Shown: positions 35,497 to 44,464, counted from the first letter of the stretch. The stretch: 64,000 nt of DNA from Arthrobacter sp. NIO-1057 (GCF_900094805.1 NZ_FMAT01000005.1:62001-126000); one strand, 5' to 3'. The notes: generated by a model not told the origin, from the sequence alone. Program-made: numbers and translations.

Positions 35497-35513
35497 ATTG
35501 CTACACTAGGACC

Positions 35514-36218
35514 ATGACTAGTACCCCTCCTTTGATTCGCGTTGACTCAGCATGTTTCTCCTATGAGCGCGACCAGATACTGCATGGTGTATCCCTCTCG
35601 GTACATGCTGGTGAAATTCTTGCAATTACCGGTGCCAATGGCTCAGGAAAATCAACGTTGTTAGAGCTCATGGCAGGGATCAACATTCCAAGTCATGGTC
35701 AAGTCGAACGCACCGCGCCGGTGGCGCTAGTCGTCCAGCGGCCCAACATTCCCGTGGGACTACCCTTGAGCGTTGCAGATGTGGTTTCCATGGGGACGTG
35801 GCGCACTCGTACTTCCCGAGCACAGCGGAAAGTAACAGTGAAGGATGCTTTGGAACGCGTGGGGCTACAGGGATCTGAGCGTCGTAGTTTCACCGAGCTT
35901 TCTGGCGGGCAGCGACAACGTACGCTCCTTGCCCAAGGGCTCGCGCAAAGTTCTCCCCTACTTCTTCTTGACGAACCGCTAGTCTCACTGGATGCGGCCA
36001 GCCGCGACACAATTCATAAAATCCTGCGTACCGAAGCCAGTCGTGGCACGGCGGTGGTACTCGTGACCCACGATGACGACTCGCAGGGATTAGCAGATCG
36101 AGTCATCTCCTTGCGTGATGGTCAAATCGTGGAGAATCAGGCGGGACCTCCCGCCTCCACCACGCAAGCGGGTCAGGCCAGTCAGTCACTGAATTTTGGG
36201 ATGCATCTGTTTACATAG
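35514..36218 (+). CDS. aztA: Zinc ABC transporter ATP-binding protein (AztA/ZnuC)
   Basis: A 234-residue ATPase: Walker A GANGSGKST, signature LSGGQRQRTLLAQGLAQ, Walker B LLLLDEPLVSLD and the H-loop VLVTHDDD. It energises Zn import with AztB and AztC. ATG 35514 lies six bases after the -10 TACACT, so the transcript is probably leaderless; a frame from 35481 would start inside the Zur box. It is split from aztB, being transcribed in the opposite direction. A 35-residue Gln/Ala/Ser-rich tail follows the ATPase core. Confidence 0.92.
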   Translation: MTSTPPLIRVDSACFSYERDQILHGVSLSVHAGEILAITGANGSGKSTLLELMAGINIPSHGQVERTAPVALVVQRPNIPVGLPLSVADVVSMGTWRTRTSRAQRKVTVKDALERVGLQGSERRSFTELSGGQRQRTLLAQGLAQSSPLLLLDEPLVSLDAASRDTIHKILRTEASRGTAVVLVTHDDDSQGLADRVISLRDGQIVENQAGPPASTTQAGQASQSLNFGMHLFT

Positions 36219-36252
36219 GTGAGTAGGCCCAAGCAATTCTTGAAGGACTCCC

Positions 36253-37437
36253 ATGACAAAGCAGCACCCCCGAACACCGGTACATTCCGTTCCCGATTCG
36301 GCACTGCGCTTCATTGGTTTCCTTTCGTTTTTTGATCGCTACGGTACACCACCAATGCTGCTGGCCTTATCTTTAGGTACCTCGTTAGACTTTGCACAAG
36401 CGGTACAACTCATCGCAGCCTACTCGTTGTTTTACGCCATCGGTCAACCACTGTGGGGACTAGTCAGTGACCGCTTCGGCAGACTTTTAGTGCTGCGCCT
36501 AGCGCTGATTGGTGCCGGCACGGGCGCCTTGGCAAGCATTACGTTCAGCGACTATGTACCACTGCTTGTTGCACGCTGCTTCACCGGGCTCATGTTCGGC
36601 GCACTCTATCCGACATTATTGACCCTGCTCGGCGATACTCGTCAAGGTGTTCACCGGGCCCGAGGGCTATCGGATCTTCAAATCTATTCTTCACTCGGCA
36701 CCACTTTGGCGACCGTATCCGCTGGCTCCATAGCCATCTATCTTGATTGGCGCCTGGTATTTGCACTGCCAGCTTTGGGATGTGCTGCAGCGCTGCACGC
36801 TTTGCGTCGGGTGCAAGAACCTGAGCATACACGCGCAGCCTTTAGCCTGGCAGCAGCCTTGCGACCCATGAACTTAGCGTTGTACGCCATCGTCTTCCTC
36901 GAAGGTGGCCTGCTTATGGGCCTACTCAGTTATGTTGTTCCAGCTTTGCAGCACTCCGGTATATCTTTAGAGCTGGCAGGACTATTGGGATGCGGTTTTG
37001 CCCTCGGCGTGATTTTAGGTGCCCGATTAATGCGCTCCCTAGTGAGCCGATTCTCGAGGACCTGGCTCATTGGCTGCGGTGGCTTGGTATTGTGCGGAGC
37101 TTTTCTGCCCTCAGCCTTCTGGCCCTCCACCGCTTCGTACACAACTACCGCCTTGTTCTTGGGCGCCACGAACGCCATCATGCATTCATCAATGCAGGGA
37201 TGGGCTACCGACATCGCTCCCACCGCACGAGCGACCACGGTATCGTTCTTCGTGTTTTCGCTCTTTGTCGGAGCCTCAGTTGCCACGTACCTCACTGCAG
37301 CCCTCGCGGAGCAAGGGCACTATGCACAGATCTTTGGTTACGGATTGATCGCCAGCGCGGTACTGGTCATTCTCGCGACCACTACCCATGAGCTATGGGC
37401 CAAGAACAGTGGAGAGAAACAACTAGGGTGTTCCTGA
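36253..37437 (+). CDS. MFS transporter in the Zur-controlled divergon
   Basis: A 394-residue 12-helix major facilitator protein; the inter-domain A-motif is GLVSDRFGRLLVLR. AAGGA precedes ATG 36253, and the gene lies only 34 bases after aztA, so it probably shares the Zur-regulated promoter. Substrate is not recognisable. Possible roles include export or import of a zinc-binding small molecule or efflux of another metal ligand, but this is guesswork from position. The N-terminus has an unusual SFFDRYGTPPMLL motif in the first helix, seen in uncharacterised actinobacterial MFS proteins. Confidence 0.85.
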   Translation: MTKQHPRTPVHSVPDSALRFIGFLSFFDRYGTPPMLLALSLGTSLDFAQAVQLIAAYSLFYAIGQPLWGLVSDRFGRLLVLRLALIGAGTGALASITFSDYVPLLVARCFTGLMFGALYPTLLTLLGDTRQGVHRARGLSDLQIYSSLGTTLATVSAGSIAIYLDWRLVFALPALGCAAALHALRRVQEPEHTRAAFSLAAALRPMNLALYAIVFLEGGLLMGLLSYVVPALQHSGISLELAGLLGCGFALGVILGARLMRSLVSRFSRTWLIGCGGLVLCGAFLPSAFWPSTASYTTTALFLGATNAIMHSSMQGWATDIAPTARATTVSFFVFSLFVGASVATYLTAALAEQGHYAQIFGYGLIASAVLVILATTTHELWAKNSGEKQLGCS

Positions 37438-37462
37438 GTCGAGCCGCGTCTCGAAGCATCAA

Positions 37463-37484
37463 TGCAACAGCTTGTTGCACTTTT
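37463..37484 (+). terminator. Weak stem-loop after the MFS gene
   Basis: TGCAACA-GCT-TGTTGCA (37463-37479) followed by CTTTTG. The stem is short, so efficiency is uncertain. It separates converging genes. Confidence 0.5.
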
Positions 37485-37491
37485 GAGGGGC

Positions 37492-38145
37492 TTATCTGAA
37501 TGCGCTGATCAGTACGCCGACACCCATGAGGAACAGGGCCGCGCAGGCCGTCCATTCAAGGCGCAGCGCAATCTCAGGTCGTTTGAACCAGTGCATCGCT
37601 TTTGATGCCACCGTGCTGAGAAGCAACATGTATATGAATCCCACCGAAGCGAAGATGGCCCCCAGCCCCATCCCCCAGATGAAGGTATTGGATCCGCTCG
37701 GGATAAAACTTGGCATCATCGCAAGAAACAGCAGCCCAAGTTTCGGATTTAGCGCGGCCGAAAGCAGTCCGGCTCCGAAAGACCTACCCATGGAGTGTCC
37801 TTCTCGACGTGGCCCGTTGCGTGTTTCTACCCGCGCGATCGCACTGTCTGCCTTAGCCACTGCTCGTGATTTGATGAATCCGGAGCATCCTAGATAGACC
37901 AAGTAGAAGCCGCCAAGTAACGCGATGACGATTTCAACGATTGGGTACCGCTGGATCACCGATGCCGCTCCGGCTCCAGCCAAAGTGGCCCAAGCAAAAA
38001 TGGCCACCATCATCCCTAGCGCTGCAACAACTCCGTAGACCTGCCGAACCAAAGAAAAACGCAGGACAAGGAAAGTATCTGGTCCAGGAGAAAGTGTCAC
38101 CATCACGCACACCCCAAGATATGCGCAAAACGAAGCCCAAGTCAT
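37492..38145 (-). CDS. LysE/RhtB-family amino-acid exporter
   Basis: A 217-residue membrane protein with six hydrophobic segments. The family signature TLSPGPDTFLVLRFSL is near the N-terminus (residues 18-33), and GFYLVYLGCSGFIKSRAV and GLLSAALNPKLGLLFLAMMPSF follow. Such proteins export lysine, threonine, homoserine or other small amino compounds. No ribosome-binding site is visible; TAAACT lies eight bases before the ATG and may be a -10, so the message could be leaderless. It stands alone. Confidence 0.87.
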   Translation of the reverse strand: MTWASFCAYLGVCVMVTLSPGPDTFLVLRFSLVRQVYGVVAALGMMVAIFAWATLAGAGAASVIQRYPIVEIVIALLGGFYLVYLGCSGFIKSRAVAKADSAIARVETRNGPRREGHSMGRSFGAGLLSAALNPKLGLLFLAMMPSFIPSGSNTFIWGMGLGAIFASVGFIYMLLLSTVASKAMHWFKRPEIALRLEWTACAALFLMGVGVLISAFR

Positions 38146-38337
38146 AATGAATAAGTTTAGAATCTTCCCCAGGGATCAACGAAACGGACGCAGGCTCTCA
38201 TCGTGAATTAGCAAACGAACCTGTCGTTGCTGGTTTATGCGTCGTAAACTAACCGGAACATTTCCTTCAGTTTTTTAAAGATTTGGCCCAAGCATTGTTT
38301 TAATAAACTGACCAAACAAGTTTGAAAGCAGGCGGCA

Positions 38338-38742
38338 ATGACCACTCCAAACGGCGAACCACAGAACCCTTACACTTCTGCGCAGCCAACCCAGGGCCAG
38401 AACCAGCAGTATGTCCAGTACCCACAGCAGACGCAGTACCAGAACGGCTACCCAGGCTACTCAGCGCAGTCGCAGCTTGAAGGCAACCAGCTGGCGCAGA
38501 CTTCCATGATCCTCGGCATTCTCTCGCTCTTTGTTCTCGGCATCGTTCTTGGCCCAATTGCTATCGTCAAGGCTAGGCGCGCAGAGCGTGAGTTCAACAC
38601 CGCTGCAACGGTTGGTAAGGTGACCGGTTGGATTGGAACGATTCTCGCGGCTATCACTATCCTGTGCTTCATCGGATTCATCCTGCTGGCAATCTTTGTT
38701 CCAGATGCAGCCTACGAGTCTTACGATACTTACGACTTCTAA
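38338..38742 (+). CDS. Small membrane protein with Gln/Tyr/Pro-rich N-terminus (DUF4190-like)
   Basis: A 134-residue protein. Residues 1-50 are rich in Gln, Tyr and Pro (QNQQYVQYPQQTQYQNGYPG) and probably disordered and cytoplasmic. Two hydrophobic helices follow (TSMILGILSLFVLGIVLGPIAI and TGWIGTILAAITILCFIGFI) with a basic loop ARRAERE between them, the DUF4190 arrangement. The function of this family is unknown. The context gives no hint: LysE on one side, YceI on the other. GCAGGCGG precedes the ATG. Confidence 0.75.
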   Translation: MTTPNGEPQNPYTSAQPTQGQNQQYVQYPQQTQYQNGYPGYSAQSQLEGNQLAQTSMILGILSLFVLGIVLGPIAIVKARRAEREFNTAATVGKVTGWIGTILAAITILCFIGFILLAIFVPDAAYESYDTYDF

Positions 38743-38777
38743 TTTCAGTGGCATGCCGCTTGAAAAATAGAAGTTAA

Positions 38778-38819
38778 CGACGAAGCCTCCGAACCAATTT
38801 TGGTTCGGAGGCTTCGTCG
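38778..38819. terminator. Strong stem-loop between converging genes
   Basis: A perfect 19-base stem (38778-38796 with 38801-38819) with loop ATTT. No long T run on either side, but its stability and place between the small membrane protein and yceI suggest a shared terminator. Confidence 0.75.
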
Positions 38820-38867
38820 GTATCGGCCCTTAATCCGTCAACCCCATGACGGCTTTAGGGAAGTTTT

Positions 38868-39416
38868 TTAGGCTTCTGCTGGAAGCACGAAGGAAGCGTC
38901 GATTTCGATCTTAACCTTGTCGCTGACCAGAACGCCACCGGCTTCGAGAGCTGCATTCCAGGTGATGCCAAATTCCTTGCGGGAGATGGTGGTGGAAGCG
39001 AAGAAGCCTGCGCGGGTTGCACCGAAGGCGTCGACAGCCTGGCCGCCAACCTCAACTTCGAGTTCAACTTCCTTGGCTACGCCACGGATGGTCAGTTCGC
39101 CGACCAAGACAAATTCATCAGCGTCACCCTTGATGCCAGTGGACTTGAAGTTCATGGTTGGGAACTGCTCGCCGTCGAAGAAGTCAGCGCTCTTGAGGTG
39201 ACCGTCGCGGTTTGCATCCTTGGTGTTGACCGAGTTGATCTGAACGGTTGCTTCAACGCTGGAGGTTTCCAGGGTTTCACCGATGTTCAGGGTTGCATCG
39301 AATTCGGTGAAGCTACCGCGAACCTTGGAGATACCGGCGTGACGAACCGAGAAGCCAACCTCCGAGTGCGATGCGTCGAGGTTCCAGGTACCAGCGGTCA
39401 ATGCAGTTGCAGCCAT
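38868..39416 (-). CDS. YceI-family lipid/isoprenoid-binding protein
   Basis: A 182-residue beta-barrel of the YceI (lipocalin-like) family, starting TAGTWNLDASHSEVGFSVRHAG and containing VRGSFTEFDATL, INTKD-like NSVNTKDANRDGHLKSADFFDGEQFP and a C-terminal SRKEFGITWNAALE. These proteins bind isoprenoid chains; there is no signal peptide here, so it is cytoplasmic as in most actinobacterial members. AAAGGA precedes the ATG. Upstream is a long inverted repeat around the promoter. Confidence 0.9.
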   Translation of the reverse strand: MAATALTAGTWNLDASHSEVGFSVRHAGISKVRGSFTEFDATLNIGETLETSSVEATVQINSVNTKDANRDGHLKSADFFDGEQFPTMNFKSTGIKGDADEFVLVGELTIRGVAKEVELEVEVGGQAVDAFGATRAGFFASTTISRKEFGITWNAALEAGGVLVSDKVKIEIDASFVLPAEA

Positions 39417-39446
39417 GTCTAAATCCTTTCATCACGCCAACATGTA

Positions 39447-39507
39447 GTTGACGTTTCAATTTGTTTTACTGAGACCAGTATTGCACCAATTAAGTTGAAG
39501 CGTCAAC
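39447..39507 (-). promoter_or_regulatory. yceI promoter with paired operator sites
   Basis: GTTGACGTTTCAA (39447-39459) and TTGAAGCGTCAAC (39495-39507) form a 13-base inverted repeat with one mismatch, centres 48 bases apart. On the minus strand the distal copy contains a -35 TTGACG followed 18 bases later by AATACT as -10, so a repressor there would block the polymerase. A TTGAAG/CTTCAA core is common for MarR-type regulators (inference). The rest of the 39.5-39.7 kb gap shows nothing recognisable. Confidence 0.55.
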
Positions 39508-39711
39508 AAGTTTTCTCAAAAAATCTCGTTCTCACCCTACTTTTTGACGCAAAATCCCACGTTGATCTGAGTCTTTAGCCACAAAAATTTTTTGAGCCTC
39601 AGCCAAAAACCACCAGTCCAACACCAAGCAAGCGATCAAAAGACCTTCGCACTTCCATCTTGCAAACAACTCGATGCCAAAAGAACCAACCGCGCATGAA
39701 CCTTTATCAAC

Positions 39712-39755
39712 AAAAGCTGAACTCCGACCTACGAAGAAGTCGGAGTTCAGCTTTT
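39712..39755 (-). terminator. Terminator of the OpuC-type operon
   Basis: A 17-base stem (39712-39728 with 39739-39755) ending in TTTT when read on the minus strand, 29 bases after the binding-protein gene. Confidence 0.85.
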
Positions 39756-39783
39756 ACTTGGTCACTTCATCACGAGCGACAGA

Positions 39784-40761
39784 TCAAGGCTTGGAAACCA
39801 GTCCCTGCTCGACCATCCATTCAAAGGCAACATCGGCTGGTTCACGACCAACCACGTCTACCTGGTAGTTCAAGTCCATCAAGACCTCATCGGTAAGCAA
39901 CGGGGCAATTTGTGCCATGATGCCTTCGACTTCAGGGTGCGCTTTGAGGAACTCGCCATTAAACGCCGGGGCGGCGTTATAACTCGGGAAATACTTCTTG
40001 TCGTCTTCCAAGACCGTCAAGTTCAAGGCCTTGATTCGACCATCGGTGGTGAACACCTCGCCAAAGTTACAAGCCCCGTCGGCTGTCGCTTGATAGATAG
40101 CCCCAACGTCATACAAACCAATATTGCTCTCCGGGACCTGAGAGCCACGATCTATGCCGTAGTGTTCCAGCATCGGTGTCAGTCCGTCACGACGTGAATT
40201 AAACTCTGGGTCGACACAGAAGGTCAGATCCTTGGGATCAACGTCCTTGAGCTCAGAGAGCTTAGTGATCCCCAAGCGCTTAGCCGTTTCTTCATTCATG
40301 GCTAGCGCGTAAGTGTTATTCAGCGGTGCAGGATCTCCCCAGTCGATACCGTTGGAGAGGTCTTCATCTTTCACCGCTTCCCACTGAGCTTGTTCGCCGA
40401 CCACCGGTTCCTCATGCCCAAGGTAAGTTAGCCATGCGGTGCCGGTGTATTCCCAGAGGAGACTGGCATCCCCAGTGAGCAATAGTTGTCGTGCCGGCTG
40501 GGAACCTGGCACGTTCGTCAGGTCTGTGACATCGTAACCTGCAGCTTCCATGGCGATAACCGTGATCTTACCGATGAGCAATTGCTCGGTGAAGGACTTG
40601 GATGTCACCGTCACCTTCGTCTGTCCCGCATCATCGGCGACGGGATGGATCTTGCCTGGTCCTACTGCTGGTACGGTTCCCGTTGACGGGCTTAGCCCAC
40701 AACCGGTCAATCCGATCACTGCTGCAATCGAGATCAAGGACAGTTTCAGTGATTTTTTCAT
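39784..40761 (-). CDS. opuCC: Glycine betaine/choline ABC transporter substrate-binding lipoprotein (OpuCC/ProX type)
   Basis: A 325-residue lipoprotein (lipobox LTGCGL) of the OpuAC/ProX family. KVTVTSKSFTEQLLIGKI at the mature start and GLTPMLEHYG, DGACNFGEVFTTDGRI and NYQVDVVGREPADVAFEW are typical. It binds quaternary ammonium osmoprotectants such as glycine betaine, choline or carnitine. ATG 40761 has AAGGGA upstream and overlaps the preceding permease stop (ATGA). Last gene of a four-gene leftward operon. Confidence 0.92.
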   Translation of the reverse strand: MKKSLKLSLISIAAVIGLTGCGLSPSTGTVPAVGPGKIHPVADDAGQTKVTVTSKSFTEQLLIGKITVIAMEAAGYDVTDLTNVPGSQPARQLLLTGDASLLWEYTGTAWLTYLGHEEPVVGEQAQWEAVKDEDLSNGIDWGDPAPLNNTYALAMNEETAKRLGITKLSELKDVDPKDLTFCVDPEFNSRRDGLTPMLEHYGIDRGSQVPESNIGLYDVGAIYQATADGACNFGEVFTTDGRIKALNLTVLEDDKKYFPSYNAAPAFNGEFLKAHPEVEGIMAQIAPLLTDEVLMDLNYQVDVVGREPADVAFEWMVEQGLVSKP

Positions 40762-41486
40762 GACAGTCCCTTCGGTCGTGCAACCTGTTCGACAACGCGA
40801 CCCAGCCAATCAATGGTCAAGGCCAGTAACGCGACCAATATCGAGCCGGTAATCAATACGACGTTGAGGTTCAGGTTCACTCCGGTGGTGATCAAGATGC
40901 CCAGCCCACCACCGTTGATGAAGGTTGCCAAGGTGGCAGTACCCACCAGTAGGACAAGCGCGGTGCGGATACCGGAAAGCATGACAGGCACCGCCAGCGG
41001 CAACTCAACCTTGAAGAGCACAGCCATGAGGCTCATGCCGATGCCTCGCCCAGCTTCGACGATGCGCTGATCCACTTGTTGCAGACCCACGATCGTGTTG
41101 GACAGGACAGGCAAAATGGCATAGATAACCAGCGAAACGATCGCCGTCCTTGCACCAAATCCAAGCCAAAATGCCAGCAAGACGATCACACCAATAGCAG
41201 GGGCTGCCTGTCCGAAGTTGGCGATGGCCCGCACAACCGGCGCGGCACGGCGTAGGCTCGGGCGAGTCAGCAAGATTCCCAGCGGGATAGCGATGATCAG
41301 CACGATCACCGTAGAAATCACGGTGAGCTTGAGGTGCTCTAGGGTGTACCCCCAGATGGTGGCCGGATCCAACGTCTGACGTTCAGTCTCGGTCAGATCA
41401 GCGGTCAAAAGCCAGACCATAAGCACCGCAAAAGCCGCGATAATGGCAACAATCTGCCATATCAGGGTTCGTTTTTCGGTATTCAT
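40758..41486 (-). CDS. opuCD: Glycine betaine/choline ABC transporter permease 2 (OpuCD type)
   Basis: A 242-residue permease with about six helices and the ABC permease EAA-type loop VEAGRGIGMSLMAVLFKVELPLA. An N-terminal helix is followed by an extracytoplasmic loop (TADLTETERQTLDPATIWGY). It forms the channel together with the product at 42738. Its start ATG 41486 overlaps the ATPase stop by four bases. Confidence 0.92.
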   Translation of the reverse strand: MNTEKRTLIWQIVAIIAAFAVLMVWLLTADLTETERQTLDPATIWGYTLEHLKLTVISTVIVLIIAIPLGILLTRPSLRRAAPVVRAIANFGQAAPAIGVIVLLAFWLGFGARTAIVSLVIYAILPVLSNTIVGLQQVDQRIVEAGRGIGMSLMAVLFKVELPLAVPVMLSGIRTALVLLVGTATLATFINGGGLGILITTGVNLNLNVVLITGSILVALLALTIDWLGRVVEQVARPKGLS

Positions 41487-42745
41487 GCAGTTTCACCATC
41501 CGGCTTGGTGGCATCACTGTCGATATCAACGACATTGATAGCCCCTGAGTTCAGGCCTACCGGCGCGGAATGATCCGCGTCGTGAGCCCCATTGGCCGCG
41601 GCGATCGCTTCCATCACGGTCTGAACCGTAATCACACCCTGCAGCACATCACGGCGTCCAGTGACCAGTGCCGATTCGGAGCTCGCCACCAGCATGGTAT
41701 CCAGCGCATCGTTCAAGGTCGCCTGCTCACCAACCACGGGCAGGTTCTGATCATAGGTGCCATCAATGATCTCCGCGCGAGAAAGCTGCCGGCGGTCCAA
41801 ACGACGCAATGGACGACCGCGCGAATCAAGCACTACCGCATATTTACGACCGGCACCCTGCACCTGCGAGAGGACATCAGAAGCGTTCTTGCCAGGGGTG
41901 GTGGTGATGGCTTCTTCCAGGCTTACCTCGTTAACACGAGTCAAGGTCAGCTGCTTGAGCCCAGCACCGGAACCGATGAAGTTCTCCACGAATTCGCTGG
42001 CAGGATTGGCCAGAATTCTTTCGGGAGAATCGTACTGTTCCAGCTGCGCGCCCTCATTGAAAATCGCGATCCAGTCGCCCAGTTTCACCGCTTCGTCAAA
42101 ATCATGGGTCACACAAACGATGGTCTTCTGGACCTCGGACTGGATATTGAGCAGCTCGTCCTGGAGACGCTGGCGGGTAATTGGGTCGACCGCGCCAAAT
42201 GGTTCGTCCATGAGCAAAACGGGTGGGTCTGCGGCTAGCGCACGAGCCACGCCAACACGTTGCTGCTGACCACCGGAGAGTTCCTTCGGGAATCGGTCAC
42301 GGTAAAGATCGGGATCCAGCGACACCAATTCAAGCAGTTCATCAACGCGAGCAGCGATCTTTTCCTTGGACCACCCCAGCATTTTTGGAACCATAGCAAT
42401 ATTAGTGGCTACGGTCATGTGTGGGAAGAGACCTCCGGCCTGGATGACGTAACCGATACGTCGGCGTAGCTCGTCACCGTTCATGTCGGTGACGTCTTCT
42501 CCGTTGATCACAATTTTTCCGCTGGTGGGCTCAATTAATCGGTTGATCATCTTCAAGGTCGTGGTTTTGCCACAGCCGGATGGTCCGACAAACATCACGA
42601 TGGAGCCTGCGGGGATCTCCAAGGTGAGTCCACCGACCGCAGACTTCTTCTGTCCCGGGTAAGTCTTAGTAACTTCTTCGAGCATGATTGACGCGCCGGT
42701 GACATTTTGGGCGGTCAAAGTTTCGGAATTCTTATTTTCAGACAC
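41483..42745 (-). CDS. opuCA: Glycine betaine/choline ABC transporter ATPase with CBS domains (OpuCA/ProV type)
   Basis: A 420-residue ATPase. Walker A GPSGCGKTT, signature LSGGQQQRVGVARALA, Walker B VLLMDEPFGAVDP and the H-loop VCVTHDFDEA occupy the first 240 residues; residues 280-400 hold a CBS-domain pair, the ionic-strength or nucleotide sensor of osmoprotectant importers. A short N-terminal extension precedes the core. GTG 42745 is the start, after GAGGTATCC, overlapping the upstream permease by eight bases. Confidence 0.93.
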   Translation of the reverse strand: MSENKNSETLTAQNVTGASIMLEEVTKTYPGQKKSAVGGLTLEIPAGSIVMFVGPSGCGKTTTLKMINRLIEPTSGKIVINGEDVTDMNGDELRRRIGYVIQAGGLFPHMTVATNIAMVPKMLGWSKEKIAARVDELLELVSLDPDLYRDRFPKELSGGQQQRVGVARALAADPPVLLMDEPFGAVDPITRQRLQDELLNIQSEVQKTIVCVTHDFDEAVKLGDWIAIFNEGAQLEQYDSPERILANPASEFVENFIGSGAGLKQLTLTRVNEVSLEEAITTTPGKNASDVLSQVQGAGRKYAVVLDSRGRPLRRLDRRQLSRAEIIDGTYDQNLPVVGEQATLNDALDTMLVASSESALVTGRRDVLQGVITVQTVMEAIAAANGAHDADHSAPVGLNSGAINVVDIDSDATKPDGETA

Positions 42746-43379
42746 GGATACCTCGCGGGGTAGTCAGTCGGCCGATGCCGAGCAAAATCAAGTCAAGAAT
42801 GAGCGCAAGAATCACGACGCCAACGACGCCGACTACGACAGATTCAAGGGCGTTGGCACCGCCAAGTCGAGAGAGGCCTTGGAAGATAAATCCGCCGAGA
42901 CCTGGGCCCAGCGCATAGGAAACCACCGCGGCAACACCCATCACCATTTGAGCCGAAACGCGCACACCGGTCAGGATCACTGGCCAGGCGATAGGCAATT
43001 CAACAGAGACGAGGGTTTTCAGTCGACTCATCCCGATGCCTTTAGCGGACTCGACGATGGACGGTTCGATGTTGTTCAGGCCAACGATGGCATTGCGCAG
43101 AATGGGCAATGCGGCAAAGAAGGTTACTACAATCACTGCTGGGAGAACACCAAAACCGGCAGGAACAATCAGCAAACCTATCAGCGCAAAGGACGGAATG
43201 GTCAAGCCGATAGCGCTCACGGAGTTGGCGATGCCGGAAAGGGTCTTATTTCGGTAGACCAAGACGGCAATAAGCACAGAAATGATAGTCGCCAGAATTA
43301 GGCACTGGACGACAAGCGAAAAGTGCTGCCACGAGGCGAAGAAAATATGGCGATATCGCTCGCCAATATAGTCACCCAC
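42738..43379 (-). CDS. opuCB: Glycine betaine/choline ABC transporter permease 1 (OpuCB type)
   Basis: A 213-residue permease of the ProW/OpuC type with EAA loop VESAKGIGMSRLKTLVSVELPIAWP. First gene of the operon, order permease-ATPase-permease-binding protein as in opuC/proVWX-like clusters. Start GTG 43379 is inferred; an ATG in another frame lies nearby. The 215-base gap to the divergent FAH gene contains both promoters, but I see no clear operator. Confidence 0.9.
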   Translation of the reverse strand: MGDYIGERYRHIFFASWQHFSLVVQCLILATIISVLIAVLVYRNKTLSGIANSVSAIGLTIPSFALIGLLIVPAGFGVLPAVIVVTFFAALPILRNAIVGLNNIEPSIVESAKGIGMSRLKTLVSVELPIAWPVILTGVRVSAQMVMGVAAVVSYALGPGLGGFIFQGLSRLGGANALESVVVGVVGVVILALILDLILLGIGRLTTPRGIRV

Positions 43380-43594
43380 ATCAAAACCTACTTCACTTTA
43401 GTTACGTATCTAGATCGGTCTCAGGGCAGTAAAACTGACCTGTTCTTGCCTTGAGCTTACCGGGGGTAACCTAAGTCACCAAGATTCCGCCCGGTCAACA
43501 ATGCACCGTACACCCATTTTTACTGGATAAAACAATGCTGGTGGGGAGCTGAAGTATGGTGTGAATTCGGGCCAGAATGTAGTGAGATAGAACC

Positions 43595-44452
43595 ATGAAA
43601 CTTGCTACCCTCCGTCTCACCAGCGAACCCGGACACACTACGGCTGCCGTCATCGAAGATGGCAGAGTCTTTTATCTGGACAACCTCGATACGGTCCAAC
43701 GCTTCTTGCGACTCGATCAGGAAACCCAACAAGAAGTCATCGCCCGTGCCCTCGTGGGTGAATCCATTGCCGAAGGCGAAGCCGACTACGCGCCATTGAT
43801 TCCGAACCCATCGAAAATCTACTGCATCGGTTTGAACTACAAGTCCCATGCGGCCGAGGTTGGCGAGGAATTGCCCAAGTACCCCACCATCTTTGCCAAG
43901 TTCGCTTCATCGCTGTGCGGTGCGAACGACGCGGTAGAGATCCCAGTGGAAGATCATCGGGTGGATTACGAAGCTGAACTAGCCATCATTATTGGTACCC
44001 CTGGCCGGCGGATTAGTCAGGAAGACGCAGCGAAGCACATCGCCGGTTATGCCGTGTCGAGCGACGTATCCATGCGCGGTTTTCAGGGTCGTACTCAGGA
44101 ATGGTTGCAGGGCAAGGTGTGGGATCATTCCACGCCTCTTGGCCCGTGGCTAGTGAGCGCTGATGAGCTGAATCCTGATGCCGCAATTACCAGTGCAGTG
44201 AATGGCACGGTGGTTCAGGAAGGACGCATTGACGACTTGATTTTCTCAGCAACTGATCTGGTGTCCTATCTTTCAACTTTTAATGAGTTGCAGCCCGGGG
44301 ATGTCATCCTCACTGGTACTCCTGCTGGTGTAGCTCTGGGACGCCGCGATGAAAACGGTCGTCATCCATGGCTTAAGCACGGAGATGTGCTGGAGACTCG
44401 CATCGAGGGTCTGGGTGTTGCACGTACGACTTTCCACGCACCCCAGAACTAG
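43595..44452 (+). CDS. Fumarylacetoacetate hydrolase (FAH) family protein
   Basis: A 285-residue protein with an N-terminal lid domain and the FAH catalytic barrel. Metal ligands are in DHRVDYEAELAIIIG and the family pattern continues with GYAVSSDVSMRGFQ and GDVILTGTPAGV. Such enzymes hydrolyse or decarboxylate acyl-pyruvates and related keto acids (acylpyruvase, 2-keto-3-deoxy acid or oxaloacetate decarboxylase). No adjacent aromatic-degradation genes, so the substrate is unknown. No strong ribosome-binding site. A terminator follows. Confidence 0.88.
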   Translation: MKLATLRLTSEPGHTTAAVIEDGRVFYLDNLDTVQRFLRLDQETQQEVIARALVGESIAEGEADYAPLIPNPSKIYCIGLNYKSHAAEVGEELPKYPTIFAKFASSLCGANDAVEIPVEDHRVDYEAELAIIIGTPGRRISQEDAAKHIAGYAVSSDVSMRGFQGRTQEWLQGKVWDHSTPLGPWLVSADELNPDAAITSAVNGTVVQEGRIDDLIFSATDLVSYLSTFNELQPGDVILTGTPAGVALGRRDENGRHPWLKHGDVLETRIEGLGVARTTFHAPQN

Positions 44453-44464
44453 TCGTGTTTGCCC

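Noticed and set aside
42684-43301. Long frames on the plus strand across the OpuC permease genes
   Set aside because: Polar, low-complexity antisense translation of membrane protein genes; no start signal.
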